Source: Halobacterium salinarum DSM 3754
GTDB lineage: Archaea; Halobacteriota; Halobacteria; Halobacteriales; Halobacteriaceae
Reading direction: 5' to 3'
DNA length: 64,000 nt
Assembly (NCBI RefSeq): GCF_008124605.1
Contig: NZ_VRYN01000002.1
Coordinates: 124,001-188,000, forward strand
The notes beneath the pieces were generated by a model. The model saw only the letters and a program-made list of their open reading frames with translations, did no database searches and was not told where the DNA came from. Position numbers and translations under genes: made by a program. Positions 52,391-61,176 of this stretch are shown here, piece after piece; the stretch's first letter is position 1, and every line of letters begins with the position of its first letter.

Positions 52391-53368
52391 TCAGAAGATC
52401 GCGTCGCGCTCGTCGAGTTCGTGGGCAGGCCCGCCGACCTCCCAGACGGCGGTGTCGACGCCGCAGTCGGCGACCGCAGCCTCGACCTCGTCGGCGTGAC
52501 TCGCAGTGGTGTTCACGTACACTGTCGCGCCGGTATCCGTCGAGAAGTACGTCGGCACGCCGTCCGCCCGGAGCTCCCGCACGGTCTCGAATATCGAGAG
52601 CGTCTCGGGCTTCCAGTACACCCACCCGGACGGCCCCGTCATCGTCGTCGCCGCGAGCGACAGCGAGTCGTGTTCGGCGGTCTCGAAGACGCGCTGGAAG
52701 TCGCCCGCGCGGACGGCGTCACGCATCTCCGCGAGTTGGCCCTGGACGTGTGCCAGCCGCGCGTCGAACATGTGGCTGTCGGCGGCCTCGGCGTGGGCAG
52801 ACTCCGTCTCCTTGTACGCGGGCACTTCGCCCACGACGATGCGCAGATCGGACGCGAACTCCGCGGGGGCGTCGAGGCGTTCGCTGCGGCAGTCGGCGTC
52901 GTTCAATCCCGCGTGCAGATCCGAGAACCCGCCCGTGACGGCGCGGGCCGCCGACGCCGATCCGCGGCGCGCGACCGTCGACACCGTCGGGAGGTCCAGA
53001 TCCAGGCCGGCGGCGCGGACGCACGCCAGCGCGGCCGCCGCGAACCCCGACGACGACGACCCCAGGCCGATGTTCGTGGGGAAGCTGTTCTGGCTCTCCA
53101 GGCGCACGCGGTGGTCGAACCCGGCGCGGTCGCGGACCGCATCGACCACACTGCGGATGCGGTCCGCGCCGTGACCGGTGACCGTGTCGCCGTCGACGAC
53201 GTACTGGTCGGCGTCGCGGTCGGGATCGAACTCGACGGTCGTCGTGGTGTTGCTGGGCGCGGTGCAGACGCTGATGGAGTCGTGGTACGGCATGCGAAGC
53301 GACTCGTCGCGCATCCCGTGGTATTTCACGAGGCCCTGGATGGGGTGTGCGCGCGCGGTTGCTTTCAT
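52391..53368 (-). CDS. mvaD: Phosphomevalonate decarboxylase (GHMP family)
   Basis: 325 aa from ATG 53368 (MKATARAHPIQGLVKYHG). GHMP fold with the ATP loop PTNIGLGSSSSGFAAAAL and a decarboxylase-type C-terminus (FSTDTGATVYVNTT). In haloarchaea this enzyme turns mevalonate 5-phosphate into isopentenyl phosphate, feeding isoprenoid lipid, retinal and quinone synthesis; that assignment follows the characterised Haloferax enzyme and is an inference here. Confidence 0.88.
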   Translation of the reverse strand: MKATARAHPIQGLVKYHGMRDESLRMPYHDSISVCTAPSNTTTTVEFDPDRDADQYVVDGDTVTGHGADRIRSVVDAVRDRAGFDHRVRLESQNSFPTNIGLGSSSSGFAAAALACVRAAGLDLDLPTVSTVARRGSASAARAVTGGFSDLHAGLNDADCRSERLDAPAEFASDLRIVVGEVPAYKETESAHAEAADSHMFDARLAHVQGQLAEMRDAVRAGDFQRVFETAEHDSLSLAATTMTGPSGWVYWKPETLSIFETVRELRADGVPTYFSTDTGATVYVNTTASHADEVEAAVADCGVDTAVWEVGGPAHELDERDAIF

Positions 53369-53475
53369 ACGTCGATGCGGGGGTGTCGCGCGCATAAGCG
53401 TCCCGGAAGCAACCGCACGGACACACCCCGTGGTGGTTCCGGTACAGCGAAGGGCGTCGACGCCCTGGCAGTGGT

Positions 53476-54159
53476 ATGGGCACGCGACTGGAGACGCGAA
53501 GCGCACAGGTCGGGACCGTCATCGACCGGCTGCGCGAGCAACACCCCGACCCGGAGATCTCGCTGCGGTTCTCCTCACGCATGGAGCTGCTCGTGGCGGT
53601 GATCCTGTCCGCACAGTGCACTGACGAGCGCGTCAACGCCGAGACCGAACACCTCTTCGACACCTACGAGACCGTCGCGGACTACGCGAACGCCGACGAG
53701 GAAGCGCTGGCTGCGGAACTGAACTCGATCACGTACTACAACAGCAAAGCCGGATACATCAAAAGCGCCGCACAGTCGATCCTCGAAGACCACGACGGCG
53801 CAGTACCCGACACCATGAGCGACCTCACGGACCTCTCGGGTGTCGGTCGGAAGACGGCCAACGTCGTCCTCCAGCACGGCCACGATCTGACCCAGGGCAT
53901 CGTCGTAGACACCCACGTGCAGCGGCTGTCCCGGCGGCTCGGCATCACCGAGAAAAAGCGCCCGGAAGCCATCGAAACCGACCTGATGCCGGTCGTGCCC
54001 GAGGACCACTGGAAGAACTACACGCACTGGCTGATCGCGCACGGCCGGGAAACGTGTACGGCCCGGAACCCGGACTGCGGGGCGTGCGTGCTTGCGGACA
54101 TCTGTCCGTCGTCGAAGACCGACCACGACATCGACTTGGCCGACGGAAGCGAGTGGTGA
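53476..54159 (+). CDS. nth: Endonuclease III (DNA glycosylase/AP lyase)
   Basis: 227 aa. Removes oxidised pyrimidines. The HhH motif LSGVGRKTANVVL carries the catalytic Lys, VVDTHVQRLSRRLG the catalytic Asp, and the C-terminus binds [4Fe-4S] through C-x6-C-x2-C-x5-C (CTARNPDCGACVLADIC). Start ATG 53476. Divergent from the decarboxylase. Confidence 0.95.
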   Translation: MGTRLETRSAQVGTVIDRLREQHPDPEISLRFSSRMELLVAVILSAQCTDERVNAETEHLFDTYETVADYANADEEALAAELNSITYYNSKAGYIKSAAQSILEDHDGAVPDTMSDLTDLSGVGRKTANVVLQHGHDLTQGIVVDTHVQRLSRRLGITEKKRPEAIETDLMPVVPEDHWKNYTHWLIAHGRETCTARNPDCGACVLADICPSSKTDHDIDLADGSEW

Positions 54160-54227
54160 CGACTGCTCGGTGACTGTTTTGGTCCCGCCAGAGGGGAGTT
54201 AAACACGGATTGTAGCCTCGCGAGCGG

Positions 54228-54236
54228 TTTTATATC
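54228..54236 (+). promoter_or_regulatory. TATA box of the membrane regulator
   Basis: TTTATATCC centred 27 bp before ATG 54259; leaderless. Confidence 0.6.
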
Positions 54237-54258
54237 CGGCCGCCGTACGTCCGTGTGG

Positions 54259-54903
54259 ATGACAGCGAACCGCCTCCTCCCGGGCAGCGTATCGGTCGAC
54301 GGCGGCGACGGCTCGGAAGTCGTTCACATCCGGGAGGACGCCGCCGATGATGTCTTCGACGCGCTCGGGTCCCGGACCGCACGCGAGATCCTGAGCGCGC
54401 TCTACGAGGAGCCCGACACGGCGTCGAGCGTCGCCGACCGCGTCGACACCTCCCTGCAGAACGCGAGCTACCACATCGAGAACCTCGTCGAGGCCGACCT
54501 CCTGGAGGTCGCGGACACGTGGTACTCCGCCCAGGGCCGGGAGATGAGCGTGTACGCGCCGGCGAGCGACACCCTGGTGTTGTTCGCCGCCGACAGCGGG
54601 CAGTCGCCGTCGCTGCGCAGCCGGCTGGCCGGACTGCTCGGCGTGCTCGGTGCCCTCGGCGTGGTGAGCGTCGCCGTCCAACGGCTGCTCACCGGGGGTA
54701 CACCGCGCCCCGGTGCCAGGATGCGCGTGGCATCCGAGCGAGTCACACAAGCCGCCGAAAACACCACCGAGCCCGGCGTCATCGATCGGATCGGACACGC
54801 AGTCACGGCGACGCTGCAGACACTCCCGCCCGGCGTCGTGTTCTTCGCCGGTGGCGTGTTCGTCCTCGCGATGGTGGGCGCGTACGCGTGGTATCAGTCC
54901 TAA
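54259..54903 (+). CDS. Winged-helix (ArsR-like) regulator with two C-terminal TM helices
   Basis: 214 aa. Residues about 32-100 are a winged helix (DALGSRTAREILSALYEEPDTASSVADRV, recognition helix around SLQNASYHIENLVEADLL). Residues about 114-134 and 187-210 are TM helices, so the DNA-binding domain would be tethered to the inner face. It opens the cytochrome b/Rieske cluster, transcribed towards it, and may sense membrane or redox state to control these genes (inference). Its stop overlaps that of the convergent gene. Confidence 0.85.
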   Translation: MTANRLLPGSVSVDGGDGSEVVHIREDAADDVFDALGSRTAREILSALYEEPDTASSVADRVDTSLQNASYHIENLVEADLLEVADTWYSAQGREMSVYAPASDTLVLFAADSGQSPSLRSRLAGLLGVLGALGVVSVAVQRLLTGGTPRPGARMRVASERVTQAAENTTEPGVIDRIGHAVTATLQTLPPGVVFFAGGVFVLAMVGAYAWYQS

Positions 54904-55388
54904 AACGGGAACTCGGGGTACCGGATGACGTACCGGGCGAGGCCCAGCACCCAGGCGACCAGCCAGCAGAGCACGTAGCCCGCGACGCCGGCGCGCAGCC
55001 GGAGCCGCCAGGCGCCCATGTTCTCGTGGATGTCGTCGATCTCCAGGTTAGGCTCGGGGTCGTTGTAGAGGTTGTACTGGCGTTTCGCGCGCAGGATCGG
55101 CACGATCCCGGTGAGCGCGAACACCAGAAACGCGTACGCCTGCACGCCGAAGAAGGCGTGCAGCGCCGCGAACCCACCGAGCTGGCCGAGCAACCGGGGT
55201 GCCATCCACGTGACAACGGGCACGGTGTTCAGCGTCAGCCCGACAACGATATACGAGAGGTGGTGTCGCAGCACACCCCACGTGACGGGGTCGGCGTCGA
55301 TGATGATCCACGCGCCGTAGATGTAGAACGGAAAGCTGAGCGTGACCAGCGCCGCGGCGAGGGTGGCGACCGCCACGTCTTCGACCAT
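54900..55388 (-). CDS. Four- to five-TM membrane protein of the bc cluster (DUF7321-like)
   Basis: 162 aa from ATG 55388 (MVEDVAVATLAAALV). TM helices at about 5-27, 42-64, 74-98 and 133-155; two adjacent His in GVLRHHLSYIV and one in AALHAFFGV are potential haem ligands but unproven. Family number from memory. It is the only cluster gene on the minus strand between the regulator and the 303-aa gene. Confidence 0.72.
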   Translation of the reverse strand: MVEDVAVATLAAALVTLSFPFYIYGAWIIIDADPVTWGVLRHHLSYIVVGLTLNTVPVVTWMAPRLLGQLGGFAALHAFFGVQAYAFLVFALTGIVPILRAKRQYNLYNDPEPNLEIDDIHENMGAWRLRLRAGVAGYVLCWLVAWVLGLARYVIRYPEFPF

Positions 55389-55483
55389 ACGTCGGTCTTT
55401 GGCCGGCGGGACAAAACGCGTTCGGGTCGCGGCCACCCCGTCGGTCGGAAGCGTTTACTCCGTCGCCCCGCAACGCGCAGACG

Positions 55484-56395
55484 ATGACGGACTCCAGCGC
55501 CGGCGGAGACGAAACGGAGCCGGCGGATCGCACGACACAGGACACCGACGCCGACAAGTCCGTCGAGTCGATGACCGCAAGCGACATCGCCGCGGAGGTC
55601 GACGACGAGTACGACTTCGAGGAGTTCGGCCCCCGACAGATGGCCGAGATGGACGCCGACGAGTGGGAGGCGGCGTTCGACCCGGACGCGTGGATCACCG
55701 GCGGGGCGTTGCTCGACCGCGTGGCCGACGACCTCCGCAGCCGGGTGGCCACGCGGGACGTGTTCGCGGTCGTCGAGCGCGACACGATCGACGGCGAGCC
55801 CGTGGTGTTGGCGTACTCGGACGAGGGGTACGCCGTCGTCTACGAGGACGGCACCGTGGAGGGGTCGGGCACCGTGCTGCGCGACGTCAAGCCGACGGTT
55901 GCGTTGTGTTCGATGGACAGCTACGATGCGCCCGACCCGCCGGCGGACGCGGGGCTGCCCGACCCCCAGGAGATCCCGGAGTCGGCAAGCGGGTTCGGCA
56001 CCACGCTGCTCCAGTACATCGGCATCGCACAGCTGGTGGCTGGCGTGCTGTTGTTCCTCGCACCGTTCGTGTACGACCCGCTCGTGCGGCAGTGCCCACC
56101 GGTCTCGGTGCCGGGGTCGACGGCGCGTGCGTGCGAGATCGCGGGCGCGTCGTTCACGCTGCATCCGCTGGGTGATTCCGGGATCATCGCAGCCATCGCG
56201 GGTGTGGGGTTCGTCCTGTTCGGCGTGTTCATGCTGGTGTTGGTGGCGAACGCACGGCTCTCGGATCGGTTCCGCGCCGACGAGTTCCGGGCGCGGCTGC
56301 GGTCGGTGGGTGTCGGCACCGACGACCGCCCGGCGTTCGTCCCACAGACCGACGCCGATACCGGGACGGCCGAACCGGACGAAGACACCCCGTAA
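55484..56395 (+). CDS. Two-TM protein with acidic cytosolic domain (DUF7319-like)
   Basis: 303 aa. A very acidic N-terminal half with EEFGPRQMAEMDADEWEAAFD and a beta-rich domain (VFAVVERDTIDGEPVVLAYSDEGYAVVYEDG), then two TM helices (about 172-192 and 230-250) around an external Cys/Pro loop with two Cys (RQCPP, ARACE) that could pair. Found beside halocyanin and Rieske genes; perhaps a biogenesis factor. Family number unverified. Confidence 0.75.
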   Translation: MTDSSAGGDETEPADRTTQDTDADKSVESMTASDIAAEVDDEYDFEEFGPRQMAEMDADEWEAAFDPDAWITGGALLDRVADDLRSRVATRDVFAVVERDTIDGEPVVLAYSDEGYAVVYEDGTVEGSGTVLRDVKPTVALCSMDSYDAPDPPADAGLPDPQEIPESASGFGTTLLQYIGIAQLVAGVLLFLAPFVYDPLVRQCPPVSVPGSTARACEIAGASFTLHPLGDSGIIAAIAGVGFVLFGVFMLVLVANARLSDRFRADEFRARLRSVGVGTDDRPAFVPQTDADTGTAEPDEDTP

Positions 56396-56437
56396 GCCGG
56401 CGATACTGGCGGCGTAGTGGCACCGAGCCATCGGTGG

Positions 56438-56446
56438 GTTTATCCG
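56438..56446 (+). promoter_or_regulatory. TATA box of the halocyanin-Rieske-cytochrome b operon
   Basis: GTTTATCCG about 29 bp before ATG 56471. The genes from 56471 to 59963 follow with almost no gaps, so this is probably the operon promoter. Confidence 0.55.
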
Positions 56447-56470
56447 GTTCGCATCCTGATTTCAGCGTGT

Positions 56471-57160
56471 ATGAAGAGGCGGGACTTTCTCAAAATTGCA
56501 ACCGGCTCGGCTGGCGGCGCGGCGGCCGTCGGAGCAGTCGGTGCGCGGTCGTCCTCGTCTTCGTCAGCCGTACACCAACAGGCACCCGGAAACGCCACGG
56601 GCAACGGCACGGCGATGGACAACAGCACAGCAGGCAACGAGACGGCCGCCGGCGGCGACAGCGAGTCCGGTGACGGCGGCGGTGGTGCAACCACGAAGAC
56701 GGTGAAGGTTGGGCCGAACAACCAGAACGTGTTCGATCCGGCGGAAGTGTACGTCTCACCGGGTGACACCGTGAAGTGGGTGTGGGAAGGATCGACTGGG
56801 CACAACGTCCACGCGACCAGCGTTCCGGACGAGGCTGGCTGGGACGCCCAGACGGAGATCGTCTCCGCCCCTCACGAGTACTCACATACGTTCGAGGGGC
56901 CGACCGGCGAGTACAGCTACGTCTGTGACCCCCACAAGAGTCTGGGGATGAAAGGCAAAGTGATCGTCAACGAGAACGGCCAGGCACCGAGCGGCGGCGG
57001 CGGGCCGGTGGAGCGGTCGCCCCACGAGATGGGCGTCCCGATTCAGGCCCACTACGTGGGCATCGCCACCATCCTCATGATGATCCTGAGCATGGTGTAC
57101 ACGTTCTTCGTGTTGAAGTACGGCGAGTCACGGAACGCCAGCGCCCCGAACAAACCATAA
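56471..57160 (+). CDS. Membrane-anchored halocyanin (blue copper protein)
   Basis: 229 aa from ATG 56471. Tat-type signal (KRRDFLKIATG, residues 2-12), an Asn/Thr/Gly-rich linker with several N-x-T/S sites (about 40-75), then a plastocyanin fold with type I copper ligands H111, C152, H155 and M160 (VCDPHKSLGM). Unlike most halocyanins it ends with a TM helix (about 195-216). As first gene of the Rieske/cytochrome b operon it probably does the job of cytochrome c1/f, passing electrons from Rieske to a mobile halocyanin or the oxidase (inference). Confidence 0.9.
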   Translation: MKRRDFLKIATGSAGGAAAVGAVGARSSSSSSAVHQQAPGNATGNGTAMDNSTAGNETAAGGDSESGDGGGGATTKTVKVGPNNQNVFDPAEVYVSPGDTVKWVWEGSTGHNVHATSVPDEAGWDAQTEIVSAPHEYSHTFEGPTGEYSYVCDPHKSLGMKGKVIVNENGQAPSGGGGPVERSPHEMGVPIQAHYVGIATILMMILSMVYTFFVLKYGESRNASAPNKP

Positions 57161-57546
57161 TGTCTTCGAAAGGCTCCAACTACGGCGACATCCACCGGTA
57201 CGAGCCGGCCAGTGAGAGCACGGCCGCGATGATCACGATCGTGCTCCTGACAGTCATCGAGGTGCTGCTCGTCGGGCTGTTCACCTGGGGGCTCGTGACC
57301 GGACTGGGCACCGATCCAGTCGGAAACATGTATCTCGGGTTCCTGCTGGCGGCGGTCTTCATCGACCTGTCGTTCATCCTGATGCTGTACCGCAAGGAGT
57401 TCCTGCCGGACGTGATGATCGTCAAGAAGCGCCGCCGCAAGTGGGAGGATCTCTACATTCGCGAAGACCAGGTCGACGGCACCTCGATGTTCGAGAACAC
57501 CGTCGAACAGTTCAAAACGGCGCTGTATCCGTACAAGCGTAAATAA
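57160..57546 (+). CDS. Two-TM subunit of the bc operon (DUF7318-like)
   Basis: 128 aa, translationally coupled to the halocyanin (TAATG). TM helices at about 22-46 and 54-74, then a basic/acidic soluble C-terminus (KKRRRKWEDLYIRE). Always beside halocyanin and Rieske genes as far as I recall, so likely a structural subunit of the complex. Family number unverified. Confidence 0.78.
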   Translation: MSSKGSNYGDIHRYEPASESTAAMITIVLLTVIEVLLVGLFTWGLVTGLGTDPVGNMYLGFLLAAVFIDLSFILMLYRKEFLPDVMIVKKRRRKWEDLYIREDQVDGTSMFENTVEQFKTALYPYKRK

Positions 57547-57548
57547 CA

Positions 57549-58379
57549 ATGTCAGACAAATATCCAGAGAGTTCGGGTCGACGCCGGTTCGTGAAAGGCG
57601 TCGTGGGAAGCGCAGCGCTGGCCGGCGCTGGGACGGCCGGCACGGCAGTTCTCGAATCGGTCACCAATCCAACGGGGTCGGGTGGTGGGCAGACGAACTA
57701 CTTCGCCGTCGAGAACACCGCCGGTCCGGCACCCCGGGGGATGCCGATGGTCCCCATCGAGATCGACGACAACGGCGACATCAAGGGCGTGTTCCCGGAT
57801 GTCAAGGAGGTCGAGACGGAGACCGGTGGCACGAAAAAGCAAGCCCGGATGGAGCTGGGCGGCATCGAGTACACGCCCAACTGGTACCAGTACTGTGGCG
57901 TGCAGGGCTACGGCGGGTTGCGCCCGGACTACGACGGTGACAACTACTTCCGGTTCTCGGGCGCCGGGTACAGCTGGCAGCCCTCCGGTGGGAAAGTCAA
58001 CATCGACGAGTTCGACGACTACGACACCTGGGAGAACGACTACGGTGACGCCGGCATCGGGAAGCCGGCGAAAGCGACGTGGCGGTCCCAGAACACCGAT
58101 AACACGATCCCGATCCTGATCATCCGCAGTCCCGTCCTCGAAGACCGCGTCGAGTCCGCTGAGGGGGAGGTCGCCGAGTGGCTGGAGGCCGCGACCGATC
58201 AGGGCGTCATGGCGATCGTCAACAAGTGTACGCACTTCTGCTGTGCGCCACAGGGGTTCCGCACGTCGAACTACGAGGGCGCTGAGGACAAGATCTACTG
58301 TCAGTGCCACCAGTCGATCTACGATCCGTTCAGCATCGTGAAAAAGAGCTTCGTCGCGTTCGCGCGGCCTGAAAACTAA
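57549..58379 (+). CDS. petA: Rieske iron-sulfur protein
   Basis: 276 aa. Tat-type N-terminus (GRRRFVKGVVGSAALAG) serving as signal anchor. Rieske centre: C227-T-H229-F-C-C232 and C251-Q-C253-H254-Q-S, giving two Cys and two His ligands plus the C232-C253 disulfide. An inserted Tyr/Asp-rich region (about 105-170) is larger than in bacterial Rieske proteins. Takes electrons from quinol at the Qo site and hands them to the copper protein. Confidence 0.94.
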   Translation: MSDKYPESSGRRRFVKGVVGSAALAGAGTAGTAVLESVTNPTGSGGGQTNYFAVENTAGPAPRGMPMVPIEIDDNGDIKGVFPDVKEVETETGGTKKQARMELGGIEYTPNWYQYCGVQGYGGLRPDYDGDNYFRFSGAGYSWQPSGGKVNIDEFDDYDTWENDYGDAGIGKPAKATWRSQNTDNTIPILIIRSPVLEDRVESAEGEVAEWLEAATDQGVMAIVNKCTHFCCAPQGFRTSNYEGAEDKIYCQCHQSIYDPFSIVKKSFVAFARPEN

Positions 58380-58381
58380 CA

Positions 58382-59194
58382 ATGAGCATTGAACGCAAAG
58401 ACGACCACGACCACAAGGCCTGGATCAAGGAGAAGGATCTGACGGCCATCGAGAGCACGTTCCTCACGGTGCTGGTGTGGCTCGACCGCCGCCTCCGCAT
58501 TGTCGATTACTTGGAACTCCTGGAGACGCTGTACTACCGCGTCAACCTCCAGATGCCGAAAAGCCACACCGAACAGTACAACCTCGACAACAAGTTCTGG
58601 TACTGGTATCCGCTGTACTCGCTTGGGTTCTTCTCGACGCTGTCGTACGTCGTCGCGGCGATCTCCGGGGCCCTGCTTGGGTTCTACTATTCGCCGTCGG
58701 CGGCCGCGGCGACCTGTGGCGTCGACGGGAGCACGGTGGCGTACTGTGCGGTCGCGGGGATCATGACCGATCTGAACTTCGGGTTCTTCCTGCGGTCGCT
58801 GCACCGGTGGGCCGCACAGGTCATGACCGCCGCGGTCTTCCTGCACATGCTGCGCGTGTACTTCACGGGCTCGTACAAGGAACCCCGCGAAGTCAACTGG
58901 CTCATCGGCATCGTCCTGCTCAGCCTGACGATGGTGTTCGGGTACACGGGCTACCTCCTGCCGTGGGACCAGCTCGCGTACTGGGCGGGACAGATCGGTG
59001 TCGAGATGAGCCTCTCGATCCCACTGGTCGGCGACTGGGTCGCCCAGTTGATGTTCGGTGGGTTCTCGCTCGGACAGGCAACGCTCCAGCGGATGTACCT
59101 CCTGCACGTGTTCCTGTTGCCGTTCGTGGTGACAACCGTGATCGCGATCCACCTCGGGCTGGTGTGGATGCAGGGCATCGCAGAACCCCACTAA
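58382..59194 (+). CDS. petB: Cytochrome b, N-terminal (b6-like) subunit
   Basis: 270 aa, four core TM helices. Haem ligands H141/H155 (13 residues between) and H242/H257 (14 between). The 14 spacing is the cytochrome b6 type, whereas mitochondrial-type cytochrome b has 13. The first 70 residues are an extra polar extension. Two bases after the Rieske stop. Confidence 0.94.
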   Translation: MSIERKDDHDHKAWIKEKDLTAIESTFLTVLVWLDRRLRIVDYLELLETLYYRVNLQMPKSHTEQYNLDNKFWYWYPLYSLGFFSTLSYVVAAISGALLGFYYSPSAAAATCGVDGSTVAYCAVAGIMTDLNFGFFLRSLHRWAAQVMTAAVFLHMLRVYFTGSYKEPREVNWLIGIVLLSLTMVFGYTGYLLPWDQLAYWAGQIGVEMSLSIPLVGDWVAQLMFGGFSLGQATLQRMYLLHVFLLPFVVTTVIAIHLGLVWMQGIAEPH

Positions 59195-59198
59195 CACA

Positions 59199-59963
59199 AT
59201 GAGTGACGACCAACCAACGGACGAGGACGCTCGCACCGACGGCACGGGGATCGTCTCACCCGACGACGAGACGCCCACGTGGCGCGAACGGAAAGAACGA
59301 ACGACGGGGCTGTCGCGGCTGACCTACGAGTACTTCGAGCGGTCGCGCCGCGAGGACCAAGACCTCCGCCAGGAGTCGGACTACGTCGAGCGGGACGTGC
59401 TGGCGTTCCCGACGTGGCCCCACGAGCTCGTGCGGAACCTCGCGATCACGAGCTTCTTCGTGGGCATGATCCTGTTCCTCGGCGCGACGCTGCCGCCGCA
59501 CCTCGGACAGCCGGCCAACCCCAGCACGACGCCGGCCGTGATCCTGCCCGACTGGTATCTGTACTGGTCGTTCGGGCTGTTGAAGCTCAGCGCGTTGAAC
59601 CCCGAGCTCGCCATCCTCGGCGGCCAGAAGCTGCTGGCCGACCGGACGTTCGGCGTGCTCGCGAACGTCGTTGTGGTCGGGTTCATTGCCATCGTGCCGT
59701 TCCTCAACAAGGGGAGCGCACGACGCCCCGTCGAGCAGCCGTTCTGGGCGTCCGTCGGCGTGATGGGTGTCGTGTTCGCGTTCACCATCAGCGCGTACTC
59801 GGCGAAAACCCACCTCCCGTTGAACCCGCATCTGAGCTTCGATCTGGCGTTCCTCATCCCGCCGATGGCGGGTGCGGTCGCGTACGCCATCCTGAAGACG
59901 ATGCGCGAGGGGTACATGTACGACCTGAACAAGCGGTATTACAAGCTGCGGCCGCCGAAGTAG
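59199..59963 (+). CDS. petD: Cytochrome b C-terminal part (subunit IV-like)
   Basis: 254 aa. Three to four TM helices after an 80-residue acidic extension. The Qo-site motif PEWY is PDWY here (117-120, VILPDWYLYWSFG). Splitting of cytochrome b into b6 and subunit IV parallels b6f complexes. Four bases after the petB stop. Confidence 0.92.
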   Translation: MSDDQPTDEDARTDGTGIVSPDDETPTWRERKERTTGLSRLTYEYFERSRREDQDLRQESDYVERDVLAFPTWPHELVRNLAITSFFVGMILFLGATLPPHLGQPANPSTTPAVILPDWYLYWSFGLLKLSALNPELAILGGQKLLADRTFGVLANVVVVGFIAIVPFLNKGSARRPVEQPFWASVGVMGVVFAFTISAYSAKTHLPLNPHLSFDLAFLIPPMAGAVAYAILKTMREGYMYDLNKRYYKLRPPK

Positions 59964-60056
59964 CGGCCCGCTTGCGGCGTCGTTTTTTCGCGTGTCGGCT
60001 CCCGGTGAGCTGTGGTTCCGTCGCAGTAAAGTAGCCAGCACCCCCACAGTACCGTG

Positions 60057-60344
60057 ATGGGTGACGATTCACGCAGTATCGTTGTTCCCGAGCGCCTCTA
60101 CAAGACCGTGACCGTGTTTTCGACGTTGTTCGCGATCGTGACGGTCGTCGGGGGGTTCGTGGCGCTCGACGCGGCGACGAAGAGCGCGTCGGCCAAAGCC
60201 AGTGAGGTGAGCGTCCCGTTCGCGGTGTTGGGTATCGGGCTGATCGCGGCCGGCGGCCTGGTGTACGCGTTCGCGTCCCGGTTCCGGGCCCGTGGAATGG
60301 CAACGGATAAGAACAGCGACGACCAACAACCAAACAATGGCTGA
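60057..60344 (+). CDS. Two-TM small protein of the bc cluster (DUF7315-like)
   Basis: 95 aa from ATG 60057 (a GTG one codon earlier is possible). TM helices about 20-42 and 55-77, polar basic tail. Ends in an eight-base overlap with the next gene. Likely complex subunit or assembly protein; family number unverified. Confidence 0.75.
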   Translation: MGDDSRSIVVPERLYKTVTVFSTLFAIVTVVGGFVALDAATKSASAKASEVSVPFAVLGIGLIAAGGLVYAFASRFRARGMATDKNSDDQQPNNG

Positions 60345-60597
60345 CGAATTCATCAAGGGGCTGGGCATGTTGACCGGCGGTGGCCTCGTGTGGATGATCA
60401 TGGCGGGGTGGTACCGGACGCCGGAGTTCGGGCACGGCCAGCTCATCAGTGAGGTGCCAAGCAACCTAACCATGTACGACCAGATGGCGGTCGTGCTGTT
60501 GGAGGGGGCGTTCTGGGTGGCGATCATCGGGGCGTTGTTCTTCTGGATCGGCCTGCCGTTGGGCCGTGAAGCGTACGCGACGTACGCCTCGAATTAA
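60337..60597 (+). CDS. Two-TM small protein of the bc cluster (DUF7314-like)
   Basis: 86 aa from ATG 60337 inside the previous gene's end. TM helices about 8-27 and 53-75; the first contains MLTGGGLVWMIMAGWY. The upstream in-frame sequence is shadow of the previous gene. Function inferred only from position. Confidence 0.75.
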   Translation: MADEFIKGLGMLTGGGLVWMIMAGWYRTPEFGHGQLISEVPSNLTMYDQMAVVLLEGAFWVAIIGALFFWIGLPLGREAYATYASN

Positions 60598-60691
60598 GCG
60601 GGCGGGCGGCGTGCTGTTAGATCACTCGGAACGCGCCACAGCGGGCATCGAAACGGAGAACGTCGGCAGGCCGGAGCCGCGAGCGTGACGA

Positions 60692-61132
60692 TCAGACGAC
60701 CTGCGTCCACAGCGGCTTGACGATGAAAAACAGGCTGAGGTAGGCGACGTACAGCAGCATGAAGGTCGCAGCGACGAGCGCGCCCTTGGGGCGTTCGAGG
60801 CTGCGGCCGTCGCGTGCTTCGACTTTCCGGGCTTCGAACTCGAAGAAGTCGGCGAAGAACACGCCGAGCACGAGCACCGACAGCACCATTCCAGCGTGGT
60901 GGTGGAGTGTGAGGTAGTACAGCGTCGTGATGACGAGGCCCCACGTGGTGAACGAGTGGAACCAGTGTCGGCTGAGCGCTTCGGGACCGTCGGCGGCCTG
61001 CGTGACGTGTTGTGCGTGCGCGATGCGTCGGCTGACGAAGTTCAGGACCGCGAGCGCCAGGATCGCATATTCGAGGTATGGCGCGACCAACGTGTCAAGG
61101 GGCCCGAAGATCGCGACCGAGGGGTCTACCAT
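60692..61132 (-). CDS. Four-TM protein of the bc cluster (DUF7313-like)
   Basis: 146 aa. TM helices at about 18-36, 60-80, 82-96 and 118-140, with several His in the second and nearby loops (HWFHSF, LTLHHHAGMV) that could bind haem or metal. AGTATTATG 26 bp upstream supports ATG 61132. Convergent with the small-subunit genes. Family number unverified. Confidence 0.75.
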   Translation of the reverse strand: MVDPSVAIFGPLDTLVAPYLEYAILALAVLNFVSRRIAHAQHVTQAADGPEALSRHWFHSFTTWGLVITTLYYLTLHHHAGMVLSVLVLGVFFADFFEFEARKVEARDGRSLERPKGALVAATFMLLYVAYLSLFFIVKPLWTQVV

Positions 61133-61153
61133 GGTCGGGTTTCGGTGGGACGC

Positions 61154-61162
61154 AGTATTATG
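61154..61162 (-). promoter_or_regulatory. TATA box of the four-TM gene
   Basis: AGTATTATG on the plus strand (CATAATACT in the gene's direction), centred 26 bp before ATG 61132. Confidence 0.55.
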
Positions 61163-61176
61163 TCTTTTCCAATCGC

